64,000 nt of DNA from an uncultured Bacteriovoracaceae bacterium (GTDB taxonomy: Bacteria; Bdellovibrionota; Bacteriovoracia; Bacteriovoracales; Bacteriovoracaceae): contig CAKZUQ010000011.1 in assembly GCA_937923325.1 (NCBI GenBank), positions 46,219-110,218 on the forward strand. Direction: 5' to 3'. How positions within the stretch are numbered: position 1 is the stretch's first letter; the number at the start of each line of letters is the position of its first letter. This document shows positions 56,225-63,900 of the stretch, piece after piece. The notes under the pieces were generated by a model, which did not search any database, was not told the origin of the DNA, and was given only the letters and a program-made list of their open reading frames with translations. The position numbers and the translations under genes are program-made.

Positions 56225-56983
56225 ATGCTAATAGTCGTATCCCCAGCAAAAAAACTCGATTTCGAGCAAAAAGCACCTACAAAAAGGTTTGATGAACCAA
56301 TGTATTTAGAAACCTCAAAGAAGTTAATCAAATCTTTGAAAGGTCTTCACGTCGAAGACTTAAAGAATATGATGAAAATCAGTGATAAATTAGCTGAGCT
56401 GAACCTTGATAGGTACAAGAATTTCAAAACTCCTTTCAGTTTAGATAATGCGAAACAAGCTGTTTATGCATTCAAAGGTGATACATATATAGGTCTTAAT
56501 GCTGAAAGCTTCGACTCTAAAGATTTGGACTATGCTGAAAAACATTTGAGGATATTGTCTGGATTATATGGAATTTTAAAACCTCTTGATTTAATCCAGC
56601 CTTACCGTTTAGAAATGGGAACAAAGTTTGGTATTGATAAAAAGGAGAATCTTTATGAAGTATGGAAAGAAATAAACACTAAACGAATAAATGATGACTT
56701 AAAAGGAAACAACGCTCTAATTAACTTAGCAAGTAATGAATACTTTTCAAGTATTAATACAAAGTCATTAGTGAAGCCTTTAGTTACACCAATTTTTAAA
56801 GAAGAAAAAAATGGAAAACTTAAAATTATAAGTTTTAATGCAAAAAGGGCCAGAGGAATGATGGCCAACTTCATAATTAAAGAAAGAGTTACTCAGGTTG
56901 AAGACATTAAGAAATTTGATATGGATAACTACAAATTTAGCAAAACACTTAGCACTGATAGTGAAATTGTTTTTACTAGATAA
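56225..56983 (+). CDS. yaaA: Peroxide stress protein YaaA (UPF0246)
   Basis: 252 residues, usual length. Seen: MLIVVSPAKKLDFEQKAP at the N-terminus, KNMMKISDKLAELN (about 47-60), AVYAFKGDTYIGLNAESF (about 78-95), LSGLYGILKPLDLIQPYRLEMG (split, about 111-132), NLASNEYF and KRARGMMANFII (about 207-218), all hallmarks. YaaA lowers free iron and protects DNA from Fenton damage during peroxide stress; it binds DNA in E. coli. AAAAGGA lies before the ATG. Confidence 0.95.
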   Translation: MLIVVSPAKKLDFEQKAPTKRFDEPMYLETSKKLIKSLKGLHVEDLKNMMKISDKLAELNLDRYKNFKTPFSLDNAKQAVYAFKGDTYIGLNAESFDSKDLDYAEKHLRILSGLYGILKPLDLIQPYRLEMGTKFGIDKKENLYEVWKEINTKRINDDLKGNNALINLASNEYFSSINTKSLVKPLVTPIFKEEKNGKLKIISFNAKRARGMMANFIIKERVTQVEDIKKFDMDNYKFSKTLSTDSEIVFTR

Positions 56984-57006
56984 TATATGTCTTAAAACAG
57001 ATTCAT

Positions 57007-57022
57007 TGGCATATTTATTGCT
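57007..57022 (+). promoter_or_regulatory. Candidate sigma-54 promoter of the exporter-like operon
   Basis: TGGCAT-ATTTA-TTGCT, close to the -24/-12 consensus, GG and GC exactly 10 bases apart. Predicted start near 57033, 26-base leader, AAAGGA SD, GTG at 57059. Confidence 0.6.
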
Positions 57023-57058
57023 TTAATAAAAGCAAGTCTGGCCACTTAAAGGAATTTT

Positions 57059-57814
57059 GTGCTTAAATTATTTTTATTACTAATGTCGTTGAGTAGTTAT
57101 GGGTATCTAGACCTCTCTGCATCAATAAGCTACAGAAGCTTTCCTTCGTCTGGTGGAGAAATATCTTTAGAAAGTGGTTACAATATGCTTTTTTATGGAT
57201 CAGGAAAAGGCGACTCATTGATCTATGGTCTACTGAGACCGAAGCTAAGACTTGCTTCTAGTGGTGTTATAAACTCCTATGATATGTCTATAGAGTTTTT
57301 TCCCATTTCTTTTCTAGGCTTTGAGATTGGACACTCTAAAACTATTTCAAACTATGAAGATTTTGATTTCTATAATTGCGAAGAAATATCTTGCTCAGGA
57401 GCTATAACTAGAGACTATGTAGGGCAAAAGTTAGCTTTTGGACTTAATAGCTTTTTGCTTATGGCCAAGACTTATATATATAGAAACCAATACACATCAA
57501 GAAATAGTGTAAATCCTATTGGTGAATTCAGATACTTTTCTCTAGCTAATAATAATGAAGATCAAAACTATTTTAGCCAATACGCCATAGGTCTTAGGTT
57601 TAAAAATAACTTGTTAATGATTGTGAGTGAATATAATCGCTTTATAAGATCTGATGAAGTTTACAAGATGAACTTAATTACTTATATTAACAAGATAGGT
57701 GACAATATTTTCACGTTTGGTTTAGGAACTTCAAAGTCGACACATGTAAAAGAAGGCTTCTCAACTATTCTTCAGTGGAAGTATAATTTTAAAGATTCAC
57801 AAAAACTATTTTAG
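57059..57814 (+). CDS. Exported outer-membrane-like protein, first gene of exporter operon
   Basis: 251 residues with signal peptide 1-15 (LSSYG). Beta-rich mature part with alternating strands (DLSASISYRS, MSIEFFPISFLGFEIGHSK, QYAIGLRFKNNLLMIVSEY) and one CEEISC Cys pair (about 113-118). It ends QWKYNFKDSQKLF. It looks like a small outer-membrane barrel, family unknown. GTG start with AAAGGA 7 bases before. 13 bases separate it from the membrane-domain/HlyD gene, so it is probably a dedicated component or cargo-associated factor of that system. Confidence 0.75.
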   Translation: MLKLFLLLMSLSSYGYLDLSASISYRSFPSSGGEISLESGYNMLFYGSGKGDSLIYGLLRPKLRLASSGVINSYDMSIEFFPISFLGFEIGHSKTISNYEDFDFYNCEEISCSGAITRDYVGQKLAFGLNSFLLMAKTYIYRNQYTSRNSVNPIGEFRYFSLANNNEDQNYFSQYAIGLRFKNNLLMIVSEYNRFIRSDEVYKMNLITYINKIGDNIFTFGLGTSKSTHVKEGFSTILQWKYNFKDSQKLF

Positions 57815-57827
57815 CTTAAGGCGCAAT

Positions 57828-59735
57828 ATGAATTACTCAGATTTCACAAAGAGAATCTTAAAATTAATAAAAGAAGACAAAGATCTAATAAGAAAAATAT
57901 CCATATTTGCGATACTACTAGGGTTACTTGAATTGACAATACCAATAGGTGTACAAGTAATTATAAATAGAGTTTATCAAACTCTTCTTCTAGACTCTGT
58001 TGTATTAGTCATAAGTGCAGTTGCTGTGTTTCTAATATTTCAAGTTTTTTATTTATTATTAAGGTTTAATTTAGCAGAATACCTTCAAAGACGAATTGTA
58101 TCACGAATATCTATATCAATTACAGATGATTTGCTAAAGACAGATAGAAAACATCTCGATAAAATTAAATTTTTTGAATCCTTTTCTTTAAGTAAAAACA
58201 TTAGTTACTTTCTTACCGACGGACTTAATCTAATATTGGCTTTCACCTTCGGTGCTTTAATTGTATTATTTTATCATCCTTTTTTTGCAGTTTTAACTGT
58301 TTTGACAGCAGGTCTTTATGTTTTAATACTGTATAGCTTTCATAATCGCTGCTCTGTGACTGCTATAAATGAATCGAAAAGTAAATACAATTTAGCAGAA
58401 GCAATTATAAATTCCAAAGAACAAGATTTAGATAAACTTGAAGAGATCAAAGCTTTAACTTCAAGCTTTTTAACATATAGAAAGAAGCATTTCTCATTAT
58501 TAAAACTTCAATATATTCTAATATTAATAGTCTATATTATGTCTCAAGTTGCCCTACTAGGATTTGGAAGCTATTTAGTACTAAAGGGTAATCTTTCTGT
58601 AGGACAGCTCGTTGCCAGTGAATTAATTTTTTCAGTAGTATTAATATCTATTGCAAAATCTATAAAATTTTTAGAAGCATATTATGATACCTATGCAAAT
58701 ATAGAAAAAGTGTCATTTATAAGAAACTTTAAAAATTTTGACAGTCCTTACCTTAAGAGTCAATCAGCTAATAAATACTATCGATGGTCACTAGCTTTAC
58801 TATTTTCGTTACCATTTTTACTATTGCTTCTACCTTGGAGACAAACAGCTTATGGACACGGTCAATTGACTACACTCAACCCAGAAGAAAGAACTCAAGA
58901 AATATCTTCATTTGTCGATGGAAGAATTTCTAAATGGTATGTAAAAGAAGGTGAAGAAGTCGAAAAGGATCAGCCAATAGTTGAACTTGTTGACAATGAT
59001 CCAAATTACCTTGAAAGACTAAGATTAGATAGAGATGCGTCTTTTCAAAAGTATGAGGCACAAAAAATTGCAGCAACAACTGCATTAATTAATTTAAAAA
59101 GACAAAAAGACTTATACAAAGAAGGGCTTACAAGTCGAGTGAAGTTTGAAAAATCAAAGATTGAATACCACAAGCTACTATCTAAAGAAGCAGAAGCAGC
59201 ATCAAGTTTAGCAAAGAAAGAAACAATGCTATCAAGACAAGAAAGAAGAATTGTTTTAGCTCCAAGTCGTGGTGTGATTCAACAATTATATTCAGGGAAT
59301 ACATCTAGTATTATTAAAAAAGGGACAAAGTTAGCAGTTTTTGTTCCTGATACAAAGGAAAGAGCAATTGAAGTATATGTAAAAGGACAGGACTTACCTT
59401 TAATATATCCAGGAAGAGAAGCTCTAATTGAATTTGATGGTTTTCCAGCTTTTCAATTCAGTGGGTGGCCATCTATAGGAATTGGCCTTTTTAAGGCAAC
59501 AGTAAGTAGTGTAGATTCGACAGTTTCAAAAAATGGAAAGTTTAGAGTAATCATCGTCCCAAAAAACGATGAAGCATGGCCAAAGTCTTCTATTTTAAGA
59601 AGAGGAGCAAAAGCAATTAGCTGGATACAACTAAATGAGGTTAAGCTGGGTTATGAGCTATGGCGACAATTTAATGGCTTTCCAAGTCTTCCAGGTGAAA
59701 AAGAAATCAAAGAATACGAAAAGGGTAAAAAATGA
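57828..59735 (+). CDS. ABC-exporter membrane domain fused to HlyD adaptor, no ATPase domain
   Basis: 635 residues. Residues 1-300 follow the plan of an ABC type-1 exporter membrane domain: six hydrophobic segments at about 23-46, 56-80, 130-150, 151-172, 229-252 and 260-278, with the conserved ELTIPIGVQVIINRVY start. Where the nucleotide-binding domain should begin there is instead a seventh membrane segment (about 320-338) and a complete HlyD-like periplasmic adaptor: barrel-sandwich halves at about 345-390 (VDGRISKWYVKEGEEVEKDQ) and 470-510 (APSRGVIQQLYSG), joined by an alpha-hairpin (about 395-470), then a beta-barrel domain. No Walker A, signature or Walker B motif exists. Co-translated with TolC-like gene by a 4-base overlap. 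Confidence 0.88.
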   Translation: MNYSDFTKRILKLIKEDKDLIRKISIFAILLGLLELTIPIGVQVIINRVYQTLLLDSVVLVISAVAVFLIFQVFYLLLRFNLAEYLQRRIVSRISISITDDLLKTDRKHLDKIKFFESFSLSKNISYFLTDGLNLILAFTFGALIVLFYHPFFAVLTVLTAGLYVLILYSFHNRCSVTAINESKSKYNLAEAIINSKEQDLDKLEEIKALTSSFLTYRKKHFSLLKLQYILILIVYIMSQVALLGFGSYLVLKGNLSVGQLVASELIFSVVLISIAKSIKFLEAYYDTYANIEKVSFIRNFKNFDSPYLKSQSANKYYRWSLALLFSLPFLLLLLPWRQTAYGHGQLTTLNPEERTQEISSFVDGRISKWYVKEGEEVEKDQPIVELVDNDPNYLERLRLDRDASFQKYEAQKIAATTALINLKRQKDLYKEGLTSRVKFEKSKIEYHKLLSKEAEAASSLAKKETMLSRQERRIVLAPSRGVIQQLYSGNTSSIIKKGTKLAVFVPDTKERAIEVYVKGQDLPLIYPGREALIEFDGFPAFQFSGWPSIGIGLFKATVSSVDSTVSKNGKFRVIIVPKNDEAWPKSSILRRGAKAISWIQLNEVKLGYELWRQFNGFPSLPGEKEIKEYEKGKK

Positions 59736-61072
59736 TAAATATTCTACTTGCCTTTACAGTTCCACTTTACTCTCTAGCAGTAACTCTTGAATTGAAGGAT
59801 ATATTAGATTACTCTCTAGAGAATTATCCTGGTTTGTTAAAACAAGTTGAAGAAACAGCTATTTCTAAAGCAAAAGTAAATGAAGTAGATGGAAACTTCG
59901 ACATGAGCCTAGATGCAAAAATTAATACTTTTACAGAAGGTTTTTATGATACTGATTTCTCTAGAGTTTCACTAACTAAGCCCATTAAGGTTTTAAATTC
60001 AAAGTTAGAAGTTGGAGCGCGAAAAAGTAATGGTAATTTACCTGTATATTATCAAGAATACGAAACAGGAGAGAATCCTGAATATTTCATAAAACTTAAA
60101 ATGAGCCTATTGAAATTTAGATCAATCGATCCTAAAAGATATAAATTATTTGAAGCAAAGAATAAACTCTTCATACAGAATCAAAAACTAATCTCTAAAA
60201 GATTGGATCTTGAGCTAAATATAAATAACCTTTATCTAAAATGGCTTTTTCTATATCAAAAGCAAAAAATATACAAAAGTCTAATAAAATTAAATACAAA
60301 AAGAATAAATGCAATCAAAAGAAGAGTTAAAAAGAATGATCTTGCACAAATTTATGTTGTTGAATCACAACAATATCTACTAAATTTTCAAAATGTTTTA
60401 ATTGATACTAATATGAAAATCTCACAAGTTGCCAACAAACTAAGAGTCTACTACCCAATATTAAAAGAAGAACATAGACCAATAAAAAAGCTAGAATTCA
60501 ACTCTACAAGTGATTTTTCAAAATATGATACAAAAATCATTGTAAATAAAAGACCAGAGATTAAAGTTTTAAAAAAAATGTTTCAACTAACAAAGAAAGA
60601 GCTAAAGCTTTCAAACCAATTCTTAATTCCAAAGCTCGATTTATCGGCAAGTCATTACAGCTCTGAATCAAAAAAAGAAAAATTTCAAAATGAAAGCTTC
60701 ATTAGTTTAAATTTAAGCATACCAATAGAAAGAAGTTTGGGTCGAGGAAAGAAACAAATAGCGAAAGCAAAATCTCTTAAGATAAAAGCTATTCAAGAAG
60801 AAGTTAAAAGAAAGTTAAGCTTGGAAATAAATAATTTAAAAGCGGAAATTAGTGGAAATCTCCTATCCTTGCAAAACTTAAAAAAAGAAATAAGTATTTC
60901 AAAAAGATTACAAGATGCAGAGTGGAAAAGGTTTAATTCGGGAGCTAGTGATTTTTTCTTAACAAACACAAGGGATACGAATTATGCTAAAGCAAAATTA
61001 AATTTTTTAGAAAAACTTATCAATTTCAAGCAAGCTAAATTTAATTTAGACCTTTGGAAAAAACAAATTTGA
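59732..61072 (+). CDS. TolC-family outer-membrane channel
   Basis: 446 residues with a signal peptide (residues 1-16, SLAVT). TolC-like two-fold repeat: LELKDILDYSLENYPGLLK (about 20-38) is the classical family start, followed by long alpha-helices, beta segments (DLSASHYSS near 310), a second helical pair, and a C-terminal coil (LEKLINFKQAKFNLDLWKK). Strongly Lys-rich. It overlaps the fusion gene by 4 bases, so it is the natural exit duct for that adaptor. It converges on a minus-strand lipoprotein 7 bases away with no visible terminator. Confidence 0.87.
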   Translation: MINILLAFTVPLYSLAVTLELKDILDYSLENYPGLLKQVEETAISKAKVNEVDGNFDMSLDAKINTFTEGFYDTDFSRVSLTKPIKVLNSKLEVGARKSNGNLPVYYQEYETGENPEYFIKLKMSLLKFRSIDPKRYKLFEAKNKLFIQNQKLISKRLDLELNINNLYLKWLFLYQKQKIYKSLIKLNTKRINAIKRRVKKNDLAQIYVVESQQYLLNFQNVLIDTNMKISQVANKLRVYYPILKEEHRPIKKLEFNSTSDFSKYDTKIIVNKRPEIKVLKKMFQLTKKELKLSNQFLIPKLDLSASHYSSESKKEKFQNESFISLNLSIPIERSLGRGKKQIAKAKSLKIKAIQEEVKRKLSLEINNLKAEISGNLLSLQNLKKEISISKRLQDAEWKRFNSGASDFFLTNTRDTNYAKAKLNFLEKLINFKQAKFNLDLWKKQI

Positions 61073-61078
61073 CTACAA

Positions 61079-61357
61079 CTAACTACATTCATTTTGATGA
61101 AGAATATCCCTTTGTTCAAGGGCACAGTTCTTATTTTTTTTATCATCTAGCAGTATTTTGCAAATTTCTTCTAAAGTTGTAGCACTTTGATCTGTCGAAC
61201 ATTCTTTTTCAAAAAAACTATAACTATATTCTTCAACTGCTATGTCTAAAGTCATTGGATCTTTCGAAGTATTGAGAGGCAAGTCAAGATTGTTCAAATT
61301 AATGCTTTGGCCACAAGAAATAAGAACAAAAGAAATAAATAAATAAATATTTTTCAT
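61079..61357 (-). CDS. Small lipoprotein of unknown function
   Basis: 92 residues. Signal and lipobox LISC-G (Cys15). Mature part is acidic with four further Cys (KECSTD, EEICKI, KNCALE, NECS) that could form two disulfides. No family recognised. The ATG at 61357 has no SD, and the sigma-54-like element just upstream would start transcription at or next to the ATG. Convergent with the exporter operon. Confidence 0.75.
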   Translation of the reverse strand: MKNIYLFISFVLISCGQSINLNNLDLPLNTSKDPMTLDIAVEEYSYSFFEKECSTDQSATTLEEICKILLDDKKNKNCALEQRDILHQNECS

Positions 61358-61368
61358 ATACTTTATTT

Positions 61369-61384
61369 AGCAAATTAAGTGCCA
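61369..61384 (-). promoter_or_regulatory. Candidate sigma-54 promoter before lipoprotein 61357
   Basis: Minus strand TGGCAC-TTAAT-TTGCT, an exact consensus match with GG/GC spacing 10. The -12 lies only about 13 bases from the ATG, giving a leaderless or near-leaderless transcript, which weakens the call. Confidence 0.4.
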
Positions 61385-61630
61385 ATAGATATATTAAATA
61401 TCAACTATTTAGATTACAAGAAAACAATATATATATCTCTTTTCAGTGAATTTGTTTAAAACATCAACAATTTTTCAGCTTTTACTTTATTGAAAAAAGA
61501 TTGTAAGTGCATAAATCACCAAGTTCTTATGCTTTTTTAACTAGATTTAGTCGAGATATTTATAACACTATGATCAATAAATAATGTATTTTAAATTTAT
61601 AAATAATATATGTCTATAAATATTGGAATT

Positions 61631-62593
61631 TCATTTAATACAATTAACTTTATTTCCATTGATAGATTTAATAACATCCTTGATAGTACAAATGTTATAA
61701 TCATTATTAAGAAGATAATCCATAACAAGCTCACTAGTAACAACAGTTGGTTTTTGAATGTCATGAAATAAAATAATTCCAGAATTGTTTGGAGATTGTG
61801 ACATTTGAAGCTTTGTTCTTCTAAAGACTGACTGTGGGTTTTTATCTTTCCAATCCAATGTATCAACGTTCCAAAAGATATGAACAAGATTATTTTGAAC
61901 AATCATTTTTCTAGTATCAGGATTATGCATACCCGCACCATATGGTAATCTAAAATTTGTTAACTTAAGATTTAAAAGATTCTCCATATCTCTTTTGGCC
62001 TGAGTAATCTCATAGTTCAATCGAGCTTGTGAAGGCTTAGCTAAACTCTTATGAGTATAACTGTGAAGGGCCACTTCCATATTTGAGTCAACAACATAAC
62101 GAGCGACATCTAAGTACTTCTTTACCTCGGCGGTCAGCATAAAAAAAGTTGCTTCGATACCGCGTTTATATAATTTATCTACAATCATCTTTGTTCTTTC
62201 ACCACGTGGACCATCATCAAATGTTAAGGACCAAGTTTTCTTTGGAAATGAGTTTCCAGTAACATTTCCATTTCTTGAAGCAGACGGATAGATAACCTTA
62301 TTGCCTGCAATTGCATCTATTTTATTTACAACATTTAAATATTTATTAGAGCTTAAAACTTCAATAACAGATTTATTATTTTCAATATTTGGATTTTTTC
62401 CAAGAGATTCAATGAACTCTCTTGATGCTAAAAGTTTCTTATAGGTTTTAGAATTTTCTAAGCTAATATTATTAGTTGCTAACTCTTTATCAAAAACTTG
62501 AAGTAAACCATCCGCATAAATATGTGCATAGTCATAAGAGCTTAAGGCAAATAAATTAAAACTTAATAACGATAATAGAATAATTGCTTTCAT
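61631..62593 (-). CDS. Exported NodB-type polysaccharide deacetylase
   Basis: 320 residues, carbohydrate esterase family 4. Signal peptide 1-18 (LFALS). An alpha-helical N-terminal extension (about 20-115) precedes the NodB domain: motif 1 TFDDGPRGER (124-133; base D126, metal D127), motif 2 HSYTH (H177, H181 zinc ligands), motif 3 RLPYG (215-219), and LFHDI (H277). All metal and catalytic residues are present. Removes N-acetyl groups from peptidoglycan or chitin-like glycan; predatory bdellovibrios use such enzymes on prey wall, which makes that role plausible here. Located 14 bases after the MFS gene. Confidence 0.92.
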   Translation of the reverse strand: MKAIILLSLLSFNLFALSSYDYAHIYADGLLQVFDKELATNNISLENSKTYKKLLASREFIESLGKNPNIENNKSVIEVLSSNKYLNVVNKIDAIAGNKVIYPSASRNGNVTGNSFPKKTWSLTFDDGPRGERTKMIVDKLYKRGIEATFFMLTAEVKKYLDVARYVVDSNMEVALHSYTHKSLAKPSQARLNYEITQAKRDMENLLNLKLTNFRLPYGAGMHNPDTRKMIVQNNLVHIFWNVDTLDWKDKNPQSVFRRTKLQMSQSPNNSGIILFHDIQKPTVVTSELVMDYLLNNDYNICTIKDVIKSINGNKVNCIK

Positions 62594-62607
62594 AAAAAGC
62601 TTTTACA

Positions 62608-63738
62608 TTACTTTAGAAGTTTTGTTAACGGCTTGTGTAAGATGTACAGCGCTATAAACAAAAGAATTACAGGTAAATACATAGCAACATCTAAACCATA
62701 ACTATCTGAAATCACACCAAAGGACCAATGAGAGATAAAAAGCAAAGCTCCAATAAAATTCATTAGTTTTGCAATTAGATCTTTTTGATATTTTTCAATT
62801 TCTTCAGAAATAAAGCCCATATAATAAGGAAAGAAGTATGACATTGTTAGTGCTGATAAGGCAACAAGAGGCGGATAGAAGTTGATTCCAATTAATATAA
62901 TAGAAATAGATAAAATTAAGGATAACTTCAAAAGAGCTAACTTTGGAATATTTGTTTTTATAACAGAGCCTAACAAGCGCCCTAAGAATAAAAATATGAA
63001 AAACAAACTTAAAAGATAATTTGCATTAACCTTTGAAAGCTTAAAGCTATTAATCAGATAAAAAGACAGTCTTGAAGAGACAATAACTTCACTCGTCACG
63101 TAGAGTGCACCTGTGAGACCTATTAAGAAATACATTTTAAATGGAGCGAAGTGACCTACTTCATTATTAAGTTCATTAGAACTTGAATTTATGAGTGTTG
63201 AAAATAATAGTACTAAAAAAGCAAAGATGGCCAAAATGATAAATACGATAGTCCAACTTGTTCTTAAGTAATACAAACTCGTAAGTATATAAGGAGCTAC
63301 AAGTGATGCTAATCCATACATAGAGTGAAGACCTGATAACAACCGGCTTCTTTGATCAACTCTAGAATTTTCACATATAAGATTGTTTAAACTGATCGAA
63401 AGAATACCTATTCCAAGTCCATACACTAGGTTTAGGGACATAAATATAGAAAAGTTTTGGTTAATATATGTTACAGAGTAGAAAATCACTGTTGAGATAA
63501 ATAAAAAGATCAGACCAACTCTAGTGGCAAAAACTGAGGATAATCTATAGAGCCAAAACCTTGAAGTAATAGTAGCCAAAAAAGAAGCAAGTGAACTTAG
63601 AGAAAATAAAAGAGAGCCCGAACTAGTACTAACATTAAAAAGATTTATAAAGTCTGTATAAAAAGCTCCTCTTGAATTTTCCATAAGCCCGACACAAAAC
63701 AATGCTAGATATGAGAAGGTAATAATTGTATTTTTCAT
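62608..63738 (-). CDS. Major facilitator superfamily transporter
   Basis: 376 residues with about 11-12 membrane segments (first at 6-26, LVYGLGIGILSISLN near 104-118, FIFLFLGRLLGSVI near 240-253). Overall plan is MFS of the sugar/FucP- or oxalate-like type, but no motif A signature is obvious, so substrate is unknown. No SD before the ATG; an inverted repeat lies at 63742-63774. It is followed by the deacetylase gene after 14 bases, hinting at import of a sugar or muropeptide fragment. Confidence 0.85.
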   Translation of the reverse strand: MKNTIITFSYLALFCVGLMENSRGAFYTDFINLFNVSTSSGSLLFSLSSLASFLATITSRFWLYRLSSVFATRVGLIFLFISTVIFYSVTYINQNFSIFMSLNLVYGLGIGILSISLNNLICENSRVDQRSRLLSGLHSMYGLASLVAPYILTSLYYLRTSWTIVFIILAIFAFLVLLFSTLINSSSNELNNEVGHFAPFKMYFLIGLTGALYVTSEVIVSSRLSFYLINSFKLSKVNANYLLSLFFIFLFLGRLLGSVIKTNIPKLALLKLSLILSISIILIGINFYPPLVALSALTMSYFFPYYMGFISEEIEKYQKDLIAKLMNFIGALLFISHWSFGVISDSYGLDVAMYLPVILLFIALYILHKPLTKLLK

Positions 63739-63741
63739 TGC

Positions 63742-63774
63742 ATGACATTTACATTCATCCTAAATGAATGTCAT
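63742..63774. repeat. Inverted repeat upstream of the MFS gene
   Basis: ATGACATT / AATGTCAT arms (alternatively ACATTCAT / ATGAATGT), between the small membrane-protein gene and the MFS start. Could be an operator or transcript hairpin; no T tract. Confidence 0.55.
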
Positions 63775-63783
63775 TACATATAA

Positions 63784-63900
63784 TTAGTTCCTTTTATTTT
63801 TTACCTGTACCTTTTGAGCAACAAAATGATTCATAATCAAAGTCGACATTCCTAGCAACCCAAATACAAATCCTAATACATAAATTGGTGTGTTTTCCAT
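63784..63900 (-). CDS. 38-residue single-span membrane protein
   Basis: Short gene missed by length cut-offs. From the ATG at 63900 it encodes 38 residues: MENTP, one hydrophobic span (IYVLGFVFGLLGMSTLIM), then a basic tail ending VKNKRN, i.e. N-out/C-in by charge. AAAGGA lies 7 bases before this ATG. The frame stays open upstream through an ATG at 63927 and a TTG at 63963 (59 residues), so the true start is uncertain. Family unknown. Confidence 0.55.
   Translation of the reverse strand: MENTPIYVLGFVFGLLGMSTLIMNHFVAQKVQVKNKRN

Noticed and set aside
61385..61630. Gap between the small lipoprotein and the deacetylase searched for an RNA gene or terminator
   Set aside because: AT-rich with no stable stem, no tRNA-like fold and no open frame with a start signal; nothing to report.
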